NCBI GenBank assembly: GCA_051252415.1
Contig: JBPOGA010000002.1
Coordinates: forward strand, 244,437 to 308,436
Length of the DNA stretch: 64,000 nucleotides
Direction of reading: 5' to 3'
From: JBPOFY01 sp051252415
GTDB lineage: Bacteria > Verrucomicrobiota > Verrucomicrobiia > Opitutales > Coraliomargaritaceae
Made by a program: the position numbers and the translations under genes
In this document: positions 42,315 through 54,983 of the stretch, piece after piece
Numbering within the stretch: the first letter of the stretch is position 1
Layout of the letters: each line of letters opens with the position of its first letter
Notes under the pieces: generated by a model
Databases searched by the model: none
Seen by the model: only the letters and a program-made list of their open reading frames with translations
Told to the model about the DNA's origin: nothing

Positions 42315-43346
42315 TTACTTGTTCTCGTCTCCCTTGGAGATGGAGTCGCGCATGTCTGTATCTGCTTTGATGTTGTTCATGCGATAGTAGTCCATGACAC
42401 CTAGGTTTCCAGAGCGGAAGGCTTCAGCAAGTGCGAGTGGGACTTGTGCTTCGGCTTCAACAACCTTGGCGTTCATCTCTTCGACCTTGGCCTTCATTTC
42501 TTGCTCAAGTGCAACCGCTGCCGCACGACGCATTTCAGCTTTCGCTTGTGCCACGTTCTTATCGGCCTCGGCTTGCGACTCTTGGAGTTTAGCTCCGATA
42601 TTTTCACCAACGTCCACATCGGCGATATCGATAGAAAGAATTTCAAATGCTGTGCCGACGTCTAGGCCGCGACCAAGCACGGTTTTGGAAATCATATCCG
42701 GCGATTCAAGGACTGTCTTATATGAAAGCGCCGAACCAATTGTCGTGACGATACCTTCACCCACACGAGCGATAATGGTTTCTTCGAGCGCACTGCCGAC
42801 ATAGTTATCAAGATTGGAACGCACCGTCACACGAGCGCGGGCTTTCACTTGAATGCCGTCTTTAGCCACGCCGTCGATTGTCGTGCGACCACTGCCCGTG
42901 GCAGGACACTCAATCACCTTTGGATTAATCGAGGTGCGCACCGCTTCGAGCACAGACTTACCAGTTCCCTTAGTCGCGAGGTCGATCGCACAGGCGCGCT
43001 GCCAATCAAGAGTGATGTTGGCCTTATCGGCAGCAATCAATGCTTGAACGGTTTGAACTACATTACCTTCAGCGAGATAGTGCGCTTCGAGATCGTTCGC
43101 GCTAATTTCAATGCCCGCCTTCACAGATGTGATACGTGCATCGACGATCAAGGAAGCAGGCACACCACGAAGGCGCATCGCGACGAGTGTCGGGAAGCCA
43201 ACTGTAGCCCCGGAAAGCATTGCGCGTAACCAGATGCTGAAAAAGGAAATGACGATAAAGCCTACGATCACAAGGATCAGGCCAAGCACGGCAGCGACGC
43301 CGAGCTGCCAACCGGCAAGTGCTAAGGGGAGTGTGAGTATATTCAT
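42315..43346 (-). CDS. floA: flotillin-like protein FloA
   Basis: Organises membrane microdomains and influences membrane fluidity. The N-terminal membrane hairpin (AGWQLGVAAVLGLILVIVGFIVISFF) is followed by the SPFH-like domain with GIEISANDLEAHYLAEGNV and VKARARVTVRSNLDNYVG. The helical region has QAKAEMRRAAAVALEQEMKAKVEEM and the conserved end NLGVMDYYRMNNIKADTDMR. The 343-residue length matches FloA. Its start overlaps the end of the short nfeD gene by four bases, so the operon is tightly coupled. Confidence 0.95.
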   Translation of the reverse strand: MNILTLPLALAGWQLGVAAVLGLILVIVGFIVISFFSIWLRAMLSGATVGFPTLVAMRLRGVPASLIVDARITSVKAGIEISANDLEAHYLAEGNVVQTVQALIAADKANITLDWQRACAIDLATKGTGKSVLEAVRTSINPKVIECPATGSGRTTIDGVAKDGIQVKARARVTVRSNLDNYVGSALEETIIARVGEGIVTTIGSALSYKTVLESPDMISKTVLGRGLDVGTAFEILSIDIADVDVGENIGAKLQESQAEADKNVAQAKAEMRRAAAVALEQEMKAKVEEMNAKVVEAEAQVPLALAEAFRSGNLGVMDYYRMNNIKADTDMRDSISKGDENK

Positions 43347-43807
43347 AGTTTTCTAATGATTAGTTTAAAATTATCTTTTTTAACAACGGTAATAAATTCT
43401 CCGGATTCAATATATCCGTCTTGTGAGTAAGCTTCATAGCTTTGGCCTTCAATAGCAACTTTTCCTGACGGATTTAAGCGCGTGAGTGCAGTGCCTTCTT
43501 TGCCTAGGATACTGTCATCTGCCTTAGACTCATTTGAATGCCCAGTTATGGATGCTTTCAAGAAGAAGCCTTTGCCTAGGCTCGTCTTCGCTAAAAGCTT
43601 AAATTCGATAAAGGCCGTCGCGGCGATGACCAAGCAACTACCAACAAAAATGCCGATACCGCCTAGAGCACCAAATTCATCGAAGCCCAGCCATGTCGCC
43701 ACGACCACGCAGAGTGCTGCAAGCACACCCAAGACTCCCCCCGGAAGAATGATCTCGAAAAAGACTAGCACCAAGGCCGCGACAATAAATCCTACGATCG
43801 CGGTCAT
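43343..43807 (-). CDS. short NfeD-family protein
   Basis: Three or four membrane helices (IVGFIVAALVLVFFEIILPGGVLG; IFVGSCLVIAATAF) are followed by the C-terminal OB-fold NfeD domain, with LGKEGTALTRLNPSGKVAIEGQSYEAYSQDGYIESGEFITVV. The G-x-A-x-T-x-L-x-P-x-G-x-x-x-I/V-x-G motif is diagnostic. Short NfeD proteins partner flotillins. It overlaps both neighbours by four bases, giving a three-gene translationally coupled run. Confidence 0.93.
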   Translation of the reverse strand: MTAIVGFIVAALVLVFFEIILPGGVLGVLAALCVVVATWLGFDEFGALGGIGIFVGSCLVIAATAFIEFKLLAKTSLGKGFFLKASITGHSNESKADDSILGKEGTALTRLNPSGKVAIEGQSYEAYSQDGYIESGEFITVVKKDNFKLIIRKL

Positions 43808-45216
43808 TCCTCTGCCTCCTCGACTATTAATGAAAAGTCATTTGATTTAACGACGCGAATTTTCGCGCCATTATCAATCGTATGCAACGCGCTCTTCGCA
43901 TCATAGCGGACGCCATCGATTTCGATGCGGCCACTAGGAAATAGATCAGTAACGGCCACACCAAGCGCACCCGCTTTGGGTAGTGCAGCATCACGTTCCG
44001 CACGAATCACTTCGCTCGATCCACCTGCAACATCGGCCAGCACGAGGCGACGCTCTAGGAATGAACCTTTAAAAAAGCGACCAAACAGAAGCACACCAAA
44101 CACTGCAATGCCTGCACCAAAAATCATATTCACCAACGGCTGAACCAATGCATCTGGATTCAAATGTATCGGTTCACTTGGCCACACATCGACCATCGCC
44201 CACATCAGAGATCCAAACATTAAGGCCAATCCTGAAAGCGCAAAGACCAAGGTGCCAGGAAAGAAAAAGAGCTCTACCAGAACCAGTATCACGCCGAGTA
44301 TGAAAAAAAGAATCGCCTCATTACCCGCGAGACCCGCGATATACTGACTCGCGAAAAAGACCGCGATAAAGACAATCCCCATGATGCCGAAGATCCCAAA
44401 GCCTGGCGTCTTAAATTCAAGAAAGAGCAGCATTAAGCCGAGTCCCATCAAGGCGGGAGCAAAAGTGTTCATCCACTTGGCAATCTCTTCAGAGTAAGTC
44501 ACCTCAAAGTCACGGATCACATAGTTACCTGCACCAAATCGCTCATCGAGTAATTCTTCAATCGATTCATAAATACCACTAGCGAGCAAAGTCGTGGCAG
44601 GATCACCGAATTCACGTATCGCTTCACTGGCTGTCAAGGTGAGCAATTCGCCCTTAGGCTTCAACACTTCTTCGCCGATCTTAAACTCAAATTCGGCATC
44701 AAGCATCGCACGCATTACATCTGAACGATACGGATAGTTCTCTGTCATCGAGCGGATATTCGCACGGAGGTAACTTTCAATTTTTAACCCTGCTGTTTCG
44801 GCAACATCTTCCCCTGTGCCTTGAATAACTGCGGAGGCCCCCATTTTACCTTGGGGCGAAAAGTATATTTCCTGTGTAGCCGCAGCGATAAAAGAGCCGG
44901 CTGAAATCGCATCGTCATTCACATAGGTTGCAGTGATCCCCTCAAACTTAGAGAGCATTTCCATCATCTCTAAAGTGATGTCTACCCGACCACCGGGCGT
45001 ATCCATATCGATCAAGATCATATCGACCTCATTTGTAATCGCTTCCTTCAGCCCTCGACGGAGTATATACAAGTTCGGCTTACCAATCGCATCCGTAATC
45101 GGGATGACATACACATCGACTTTAACGTCAGACACAGGCGCTTCGCCCTGAGCAGCCGAAGCGCTCATTGGCAAAAGTAACGTAAAGAGTAAAAGGCAAA
45201 GATAGCGTAACGCCAT
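43804..45216 (-). CDS. long NfeD protein with ClpP-class serine protease domain
   Basis: After a signal peptide (to about residue 22) comes a ClpP-like domain with IDMDTPGGRVDITLEMMEML. The catalytic Ser lies in DDAISAGSFIAAAT and the Lys in SPQGKMGASAVIQ. Four or five membrane helices and an NfeD OB domain follow (ALGVAVTDLFPSGRIEIDGVRYDA). Archaeal relatives of this class cleave the C-terminal region of partner stomatins, so FloA or the small membrane protein may be a substrate; this is inference. It is the first gene of the unit. The 138-base gap to the divergent epimerase gene should hold both promoters. Confidence 0.93.
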   Translation of the reverse strand: MALRYLCLLLFTLLLPMSASAAQGEAPVSDVKVDVYVIPITDAIGKPNLYILRRGLKEAITNEVDMILIDMDTPGGRVDITLEMMEMLSKFEGITATYVNDDAISAGSFIAAATQEIYFSPQGKMGASAVIQGTGEDVAETAGLKIESYLRANIRSMTENYPYRSDVMRAMLDAEFEFKIGEEVLKPKGELLTLTASEAIREFGDPATTLLASGIYESIEELLDERFGAGNYVIRDFEVTYSEEIAKWMNTFAPALMGLGLMLLFLEFKTPGFGIFGIMGIVFIAVFFASQYIAGLAGNEAILFFILGVILVLVELFFFPGTLVFALSGLALMFGSLMWAMVDVWPSEPIHLNPDALVQPLVNMIFGAGIAVFGVLLFGRFFKGSFLERRLVLADVAGGSSEVIRAERDAALPKAGALGVAVTDLFPSGRIEIDGVRYDAKSALHTIDNGAKIRVVKSNDFSLIVEEAEE

Positions 45217-45354
45217 ATAACGTAGAATGGGAAGACGGCTGAAGAAAGCAAGAGCGGACGGTCGATTTCAGAGACGATTTTATACACAGACAAATCACAA
45301 GTTGACCAGACACCACACTAGACAAGCCCGTAAAAATCCTTCTATTCTAATGAT

Positions 45355-46281
45355 ATGGAACTCATCGATTACAACGGAGTAAAACTCCACCGCTGGAACT
45401 GCGGACCATCGACTTTTTTGGTGCGCCCCGAACTGGGCGCGCGCTTGATGAACTGGAACCTGCGCATGAGCGATGGCTCCTATCGCGATGTAATCCACTG
45501 GCCTGAGGAGGCGGACTTCAGCAGGTTTGCGAAAGTTCGTGGGGGTAACCCGATCCTCTTTCCCTTTTCGGCGCGCACCTACCATAAGGGCCAAATCGGG
45601 CAATGGCAGGACCAGGCGGGCGATGTGCGACCGATGCCGATGCACGGTTTCGCGCGCGATGGTGAATTTGAGCTCAGTGCCGTCGACGATCACGGCTTCA
45701 CCGCAGAACTGAAGCCTACTGAGGCTGATCACGTGGCTTACCCCTTTGATTACCGCTTTACAGTCAGCTACGTGTTTGAGCAAGTTTCGTTCAAAGTGTA
45801 TCTTCGCCTGGAAAACTTAGGGGACACGCCAATCCTATGGTCCGCTGGGCATCACTTTTACTTTACATTGCCCTGGCACAATGAGCTCTCACGTAAGGAT
45901 TATCGTTTCGAAGTGCCTGCCAAGAAATGCTTTACCCAATCGCCAGACGGCTCGCTTCAGACGGTTGCCAAAGGTTGGGAACAGAATTGCTCCTTTGGTG
46001 ACCCTGAGAATTCCGACCGTATTTATACACGATTGAAGGGCGACACAGCGAAATTTGGGCCAAATGGTGGTGAAGAAGACATCGGTATTCGTTTCTTAAA
46101 CGACCCCGAGACGCATTCGACCTGGAACAGCTTTGTCATCTGGACTGAAAAGCCAGATAGCCCCTTCTACTGCGTAGAACCTTGGATGGGGCCACCGAAC
46201 AGCCCAGAACACGGCAAAGGGCTGCATGCAGTCGGTGCCGGCGAAAGCGCAACCTTCGGCGTCGAGGTGGCGTTGCTGTAA
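45355..46281 (+). CDS. aldose 1-epimerase family protein
   Basis: A galactose mutarotase-like beta sandwich of 308 residues. The conserved features are GNPILFPFSART and MPMHGFARDGEFEL (His and Arg of the active site), then SAGHHFYFTLPW with the second catalytic His, and FVIWTEKPDSPFYCVEPWMGPPNSPEH with the catalytic Glu. The family interconverts alpha and beta sugar anomers. The substrate could be a free hexose or a hexose 6-phosphate. It is monocistronic, followed by the REP/RAYT region, and divergent from the nfeD operon. Confidence 0.88.
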   Translation: MELIDYNGVKLHRWNCGPSTFLVRPELGARLMNWNLRMSDGSYRDVIHWPEEADFSRFAKVRGGNPILFPFSARTYHKGQIGQWQDQAGDVRPMPMHGFARDGEFELSAVDDHGFTAELKPTEADHVAYPFDYRFTVSYVFEQVSFKVYLRLENLGDTPILWSAGHHFYFTLPWHNELSRKDYRFEVPAKKCFTQSPDGSLQTVAKGWEQNCSFGDPENSDRIYTRLKGDTAKFGPNGGEEDIGIRFLNDPETHSTWNSFVIWTEKPDSPFYCVEPWMGPPNSPEHGKGLHAVGAGESATFGVEVALL

Positions 46282-46314
46282 TTTTCGCCATACAGAATTA
46301 CTGTATGATCCACA

Positions 46315-46422
46315 GCGGACGCGTGAAACGCGTCCCTCCATACAGAAGACTGACCAAAACACCAGACGCTAGAAACACACCCCTCCATGGAAAAGCTGGA
46401 GGGACGTGTTTCACACGTCCGC
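46315..46422. repeat. left REP pair flanking the RAYT gene
   Basis: Two GGAG-headed hairpins face each other. The minus-strand copy at 46315-46340 reads GGAGGGA, stem CGCG, TTTCA, CGCG, then TCCGC. The plus-strand copy at 46397-46422 reads the same with stem CGTG/CACG. The stem changes are compensatory. They lie directly before the transposase start. Confidence 0.85.
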
Positions 46423-46425
46423 CGA

Positions 46426-46929
46426 ATGCCCAAAGCTCCAAACATGCCCGATAAGCCCAATCTACCGATGCGGAAATCTCCCGCCAAGGCACCGATCGTT
46501 GACATCGAGAACCGCTCCAACCTTATCTTCATCACAGTATGCACCAAAGACCGCGCTCATATCCTAGCGAACGAAGACGCACACCGAATCCTCCAACGAG
46601 CATGGCGTGACGCAGATGCTTTTCATGTAGGTCGCTACATCATTCTACCAGACCACATCCATTTATTCTGTGCACCTGCAGAATTTCCAGTTCGTCCCAT
46701 ACCCGCATGGGTCAAATATTGGAAAGCGCTAGCAACAAGGCTTTGGCCCACTCCGGAACAACAACCACTTTGGCAAAAATCTTGTTGGGACCGACAATTG
46801 CGATCCGGCGAGTCCTATTCTGAAAAATGGAATTATGTCTCCAACAATCCGGTTCGACACAAACTAGTCAGTCATACCACAGATTGGCCGTATCAAGGTG
46901 AATTAACCCAACTCAGTTGGCACGATTAA
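46426..46929 (+). CDS. REP-associated tyrosine transposase (RAYT)
   Basis: A HUH single-strand DNA transposase of the Y1/REP class, 167 residues. The HUH motif is LPDHIHLF (His77, His79). The catalytic tyrosine is probably Tyr137 in KWNYVSNNPVRHKLV, the usual RAYT ending. The N-terminal region has IFITVCTKDRAHILAN. RAYTs bind and cut REP hairpins and are thought to spread them. ATG 46426 was chosen; an ATG at 46387 would put the REP itself inside the coding sequence. REP copies flank the gene on both sides, so it forms a complete REP-RAYT unit. It appears intact. Confidence 0.93.
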   Translation: MPKAPNMPDKPNLPMRKSPAKAPIVDIENRSNLIFITVCTKDRAHILANEDAHRILQRAWRDADAFHVGRYIILPDHIHLFCAPAEFPVRPIPAWVKYWKALATRLWPTPEQQPLWQKSCWDRQLRSGESYSEKWNYVSNNPVRHKLVSHTTDWPYQGELTQLSWHD

Positions 46930-46931
46930 CG

Positions 46932-47002
46932 GCGGACGCGTGAAACGCGTCCCTCCAGAATTTCACTCTTTTATGCGGTCCTGCGAAAACGCATCCCTCC
47001 GG
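46932..47002. repeat. right REP copies flanking the RAYT gene
   Basis: Two minus-strand copies: 46932-46957 reads GGAGGGA, CGCG, TTTCA, CGCG, TCCGC and is identical to the far-left copy. 46975-47002 reads GGAGGGA, stem TGCG, TTTT, CGCA and is more degraded. The rest of the 163-base gap before trkA has no gene. Confidence 0.8.
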
Positions 47003-47092
47003 CATACAAATACCACCCAAAATTACGCTGGAAATACCCAAAAGCTCCGTCACAATGCGCCAGACGTTTAAATCCGATTTAAACCTTCTACT

Positions 47093-48442
47093 ATGAAGAT
47101 CATCATTGTTGGCGCCGGGGAAGTCGGCCATAATTTGTGCACGACGCTATCGGCGGCGGGGCATGATGTTACACTCATTGAACAATCCGACATTCGTTGT
47201 GAGAAGCTGGATGAGGAGCAAAACGCGCGTATCATTAATGGTAACGGAAGTTCGGCTCGACAGCTCGTTGATGTTCAAATCGGCGAATGCGATGCATTTC
47301 TGGCGATGACGAGTGACGACCGAACAAATGTGATTTCCTGCTCACTTGCAAAGGGGCTGGGCGCGAAAAACACAATTGCTCGTATTCACGATGAAACCTT
47401 TAGCGACAATTCGGTAATCAACTATCAGCTCCACTTCGGCATCGACCTCTTAGTCAACCCAGAGGCGATCTGCGCGGTCGAGCTTGCCAAGGAAATCCGC
47501 AATGCGGGTCGCGTGGCAGTGGAAAATTTCGCCCGTGGTCAAATCGAAGTGCAACAGCAGAAGGTAGCACCCGGTGCGCGTGTCATCGGGCGTAAACTGA
47601 AGGACTTAAAAATGGATCCGCGTGTTCGTATCGGCTACATCCAGCGTAACGGCAAAACGGAGGTTGCGAACGCAGACACTGAACTCATGGAGGGCGACAT
47701 CGTCACACTTTTTGGCCATCCTGAATCGCTCTTTGCGCTACGTGAACGCTTCGATCCGAAGCACAAGGCCGAGGTTTCCACAGTTGTGCTCTTTGGTGGC
47801 AGCGAGACCGCAATCAGCTTAGTGCGTCTGCTCACTAACCCGCGTTTCAAAATACGCCTCATCGAGAAAGACACCAAGAAATGCCGCCAACTGGCCGAGC
47901 GCTTTCCTAATATTACAGTCATCAACGGTGACGCCACATCTCTACGCCTACTGGAGGAGGAACAAATCGGGAGTGCCGACTACTTTGTGGCCTGCACCAA
48001 GGACGACGAAGAAAACATTTTGACCTGTCTCCAAGCCGCGAAGTTAGGCGTCAGCCACGTGCAGCTCGTGATCAATAAGGGCGACTACGATCAACTACTT
48101 GGCATCTTGCGCACAATGATGGGCATCGAAGTGGTGGTCTCCCCTCGCAGTGCGACCGCTAATTTTATGGTGCGCAGCCTTTCCACCGACCGCACGATAA
48201 CGCTTGCAGAGATGCCCAACAACGGCGGCAAAATTATCGAAGTCCGTGTCCAGCACTCTAGCCCGTGTGTCGGTCGACTGATTAAGGATATTAGCCTGCC
48301 TAAAGGCAGTTTATTTGTCGCGCTCTTACATAAATTCAAAGCGAAGGTTCCCGCAGCCGATGACATGATTCTAGCAGGCGACCGCGTAGTCGTGCTGGTG
48401 ACACCAGAGATGGAAAAAGCCCTTCTCAATTGTCTAATATAG
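47093..48442 (+). CDS. trkA: Trk potassium uptake regulator TrkA
   Basis: Cytoplasmic gating subunit of the Trk potassium system. Two Rossmann TrkA-N domains (KIIIVGAGEVGHNLCTTLS at the start; VVLFGGSETAISLVRLL at about 225) bind NAD(H) or ATP. Each is followed by a TrkA-C domain. The length of 449 residues is that of full-length TrkA. trkH starts three bases after its stop, so the two are one operon. Confidence 0.95.
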   Translation: MKIIIVGAGEVGHNLCTTLSAAGHDVTLIEQSDIRCEKLDEEQNARIINGNGSSARQLVDVQIGECDAFLAMTSDDRTNVISCSLAKGLGAKNTIARIHDETFSDNSVINYQLHFGIDLLVNPEAICAVELAKEIRNAGRVAVENFARGQIEVQQQKVAPGARVIGRKLKDLKMDPRVRIGYIQRNGKTEVANADTELMEGDIVTLFGHPESLFALRERFDPKHKAEVSTVVLFGGSETAISLVRLLTNPRFKIRLIEKDTKKCRQLAERFPNITVINGDATSLRLLEEEQIGSADYFVACTKDDEENILTCLQAAKLGVSHVQLVINKGDYDQLLGILRTMMGIEVVVSPRSATANFMVRSLSTDRTITLAEMPNNGGKIIEVRVQHSSPCVGRLIKDISLPKGSLFVALLHKFKAKVPAADDMILAGDRVVVLVTPEMEKALLNCLI

Positions 48443-48445
48443 TTC

Positions 48446-49915
48446 GTGAATACCGCTATTATATACCGGCTCTTGAGTATGGTCCTGCTAGCTTTAGCAT
48501 GTGCCTTTGGCATCTGCATGGTCTCAGGGCTAGCACTTGGAGAAAAGTTTTCCGACCCCTCGACCATTGGCTTCCTAGATACCATTGGCATCACCTTAGG
48601 GATTTCTGCGATTTTTTACATCCTCGGGCGCAAGGGAGAGACCAAACTCTTTCGTCGCGAAGCACTTGTTGCCATCGGGCTTTCGTGGATCGTGGCCACA
48701 TTCGTTGGAGCGCTGCCATATATCTTCACCTTACATTGCGACTTATCAGATGGTATCTTTGAAAGTGCTTCAGGCCTCACCACAACTGGAGCAACGGCCT
48801 TTTCAGATTTCAGCGAATTCCCCAAAAGCCTCCTAATCTGGCGCTCTATGAGTCAATGGGTAGGCGGCTTAGGCGTGGTTGTCTTCTTCGTCGCCATCCT
48901 TTCTTCACTTGGTGCGGGTGCGAAAATTCTCTTCAGTAATGAGTCCTCCGGAACATCGGCCGACTTTGACCACGGCCGGATTCAGAGTGGCGCGACGCAG
49001 TTGATGGTTTTTTATCTAGTCGCATCCTTTGCTTGTGCAATCGCCTACAAATTAGGCGGCATGGACTGGTTTCAAGCAATTAACCATTCGATGACTACAG
49101 TCTCCACAGGTGGCTTCAGCACTGAAGCCATGAGCATGGAAGAATTCCAAAGCCCTGCGCTTGAATGGATTTCTATTTTCTTCATGGCGATCTGCGGCAC
49201 CACTTTTGTGTATATGATCCGCTTGCTCCGAGGGCAGACGTATATCCTAAAACAAAACAGCGAGGTCTATTGGTTTTATGCCCTAATCCTAGGGACGGCT
49301 GCCCTACTCGTTTTATTTCTAGTCGATCAAACGGGCCAACTCCCTGACCACGACTCCGTCCGTGCTGCGATGTTTCAGTCTGTATCCATCATCACCACGA
49401 CTGGCTACGCCACGACCAACTTTGATCAATGGCTACCACCAGCAAAAATGATCCTGCTGATCGTCATGTTTATCGGTGGTTGCTCAGGCTCTACCAGTGG
49501 CGGCGTAAAAGTCGTGCGCATCGTGATCGCGGTCCGTGCCGCCATGCGCAGCATCACACATGCCTTTCGCCCAAATGTAACAATCCCAATGCGCATGAGT
49601 GGTCAAACCCTCAGCGAACGAGCAGTTCACAGCGTCATACTCTTCCTGATCCTCATGGCAGGCCTGCAACTACTGTCCATGCTCTTTGTTTCCGCCAATG
49701 AGCCGCACATTTCGTTCCTCACTGTTTTTTCCTGCGTGCAAGCAACACTCTTCAACATCGGACCAGGCTTTGATGCCGTCGGACCGACAGAAAACTTCCA
49801 CTTTTTAAGAAGCAGCACGAAAGTCTTCCTCTCGCTGCTGATGATCATCGGTCGCCTCGAAATTTACGCAATCTTAGTCCTTTTCGTGCCCTCGGCTTGG
49901 AAACGTTTTTCGTAA
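48446..49915 (+). CDS. trkH: Trk-type potassium channel subunit TrkH
   Basis: Membrane protein that forms the potassium pore. The four pore-loop filter segments are recognisable: ASGLTTTGATAFSDF, SMTTVSTGGFSTE, SIITTTGYATTNFD and a degenerate fourth. GGCSGSTSGGVKVVRI is the family signature between the second and third halves. The length of 489 residues is usual. The start is GTG at 48446, close behind trkA. Confidence 0.94.
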   Translation: MNTAIIYRLLSMVLLALACAFGICMVSGLALGEKFSDPSTIGFLDTIGITLGISAIFYILGRKGETKLFRREALVAIGLSWIVATFVGALPYIFTLHCDLSDGIFESASGLTTTGATAFSDFSEFPKSLLIWRSMSQWVGGLGVVVFFVAILSSLGAGAKILFSNESSGTSADFDHGRIQSGATQLMVFYLVASFACAIAYKLGGMDWFQAINHSMTTVSTGGFSTEAMSMEEFQSPALEWISIFFMAICGTTFVYMIRLLRGQTYILKQNSEVYWFYALILGTAALLVLFLVDQTGQLPDHDSVRAAMFQSVSIITTTGYATTNFDQWLPPAKMILLIVMFIGGCSGSTSGGVKVVRIVIAVRAAMRSITHAFRPNVTIPMRMSGQTLSERAVHSVILFLILMAGLQLLSMLFVSANEPHISFLTVFSCVQATLFNIGPGFDAVGPTENFHFLRSSTKVFLSLLMIIGRLEIYAILVLFVPSAWKRFS

Positions 49916-49935
49916 AATCAACACTTGCCACATAA

Positions 49936-49957
49936 CATATCAATATATAATGATATG
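49936..49957 (+). promoter_or_regulatory. AT-rich inverted repeat before metH, possible operator
   Basis: CATATCA and TGATATG are perfect inverted repeats separated by ATATATAA, ending 14 bases before the metH ATG. A further TGATAT follows at once. ArsR-family regulators of methionine genes bind AT-rich palindromes of this general form. The regulator is not in the window, so the assignment is inference. Confidence 0.45.
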
Positions 49958-49971
49958 ATGATATTTACATA

Positions 49972-53844
<3,873 letters not shown>

Positions 53845-54368
53845 CTGTAGGGGCTTTGCTCGCGAAGACCGCACATAAGGCTAAGTCGACGCACTCGATT
53901 ACGCTCCAAGTCGTGGGTATTACTCAAAAGGCCTCGAAGTGCTATACTATGAACCTTATAAGTTACATAAAATGCCACTTTAAGATCAATATACCTAAAT
54001 TTGTGCCAGGATCTGTTCTACACAAATTTACGTATAGAGGAATGTGCTTCAGACCTAGGGTATGTAATCACACGAACCCCCGAGTCACTTTTCATAAAAC
54101 AGCCACACTCCACTCGGCAGGGGCATCTCAAAGAGCTGATCAATGGAAAAATCATAGGCATCCCTACGTGCCTCGCCTGCTACTGGTTATCGTAAGCGGC
54201 ATTGAGCCATTCTGATAGGCTCATGATTCAAAACAAGCTCAAGCCCTACGAGTCATGCTGGTCGAACCATTATCTCGGTGTCGGGTAAGTAGCCGAACAC
54301 TGACGGATGGCGCGCAGGGACCAGTTTTCGCATAAAGCTACGCCTGCCACAGCGCGCGCCGCTACCTC
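53845..54368. other. intergenic region with degenerate hairpins
   Basis: Over 500 bases without a convincing gene. The right part (54275-54360) has a GTGTCGG...CCGAACAC hairpin and, on the minus strand, a GTAG-headed stretch, which look like decayed REP copies. TCGTGGGTATTA occurs at the end of metH and again at 53911-53922. Short plus-strand frames here have no recognisable content. Confidence 0.45.
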
Positions 54369-54977
54369 TTATTTAAATGGATTCTTCGGGAAAGGAACTA
54401 GCACTCCATCCCCCTCATCAAAGGCACCTCCGAAGGGCGGATTGCTGCAGAGCTGATTGTAATACGCTTTAGCGGGAAACTTTTCCTTTAGGGACATACA
54501 GCAGAAATCCCACAAGTGCAGCTCGATCTCATTAGGCGGCATTGCCCCATCTGGATCTGATGCCAAATCTAAGGCGTATTCTTTGAGCTGCTTCATCGTT
54601 CCGACCAAGCGACGCGGATTCCCACTGATCAAGCGCGTATGCGTCGAGACATTGGCGGGCAACTGCAAGCCCTGCCCCTTGAGGGAACTCAGAAAGGTTG
54701 CTTCAAACTCGCAGATAAGGGCATCAAAGTCGTCACTAAATCCATGGCAGATAAAGCTAATGTAAGTTGCCGCATTCGTAAACAACACAGCATGCTGCTC
54801 ACCTGATGGATCACTGATTAGGTGCTCACAGCGCCAGACCGACCACCAGTTTTCCGGAAGCTCATACACCGAATCACGATACACGGCTTCCTTTGCGATG
54901 TTAAAATGCTGTTGAACGGCTCCGCTTACGTAAAGGTAGAGTTCCAGCTCTTCTGCAAAACCTGTAGGTGCAATCAT
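54369..54977 (-). CDS. uncharacterised protein resembling DUF6933
   Basis: A soluble protein of 202 residues with no signal peptide or membrane helix. The middle part (WWSVWRCEHLISDPSGEQHAVLFTNAATYISFICHG) resembles DUF6933, a small domain with a WHA-like start and an LFTN-type strand. The C-terminal part has ALDLASDPDGAMPPNEIELHLWDFCCMSLK, which suggests extra helices. It starts six bases after the DinD-like fragment on the same strand, so the two may form one accessory unit. Function unknown. The family match is by pattern only. Confidence 0.6.
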   Translation of the reverse strand: MIAPTGFAEELELYLYVSGAVQQHFNIAKEAVYRDSVYELPENWWSVWRCEHLISDPSGEQHAVLFTNAATYISFICHGFSDDFDALICEFEATFLSSLKGQGLQLPANVSTHTRLISGNPRRLVGTMKQLKEYALDLASDPDGAMPPNEIELHLWDFCCMSLKEKFPAKAYYNQLCSNPPFGGAFDEGDGVLVPFPKNPFK

Positions 54978-54983
54978 ACTATA

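Noticed and set aside
46315..47002. CRISPR array from short repeated palindromes
   Set aside because: The copies alternate in orientation, are irregularly spaced, enclose a transposase gene and have no cas genes nearby.
49916..49971. Cobalamin or SAM riboswitch before metH
   Set aside because: The gap is 56 bases, too short for these aptamers, and lacks their conserved boxes.
53856..54215. Possible gene after metH on the plus strand
   Set aside because: The translation has no recognisable domain, poor codon pattern and no ribosome-binding context.
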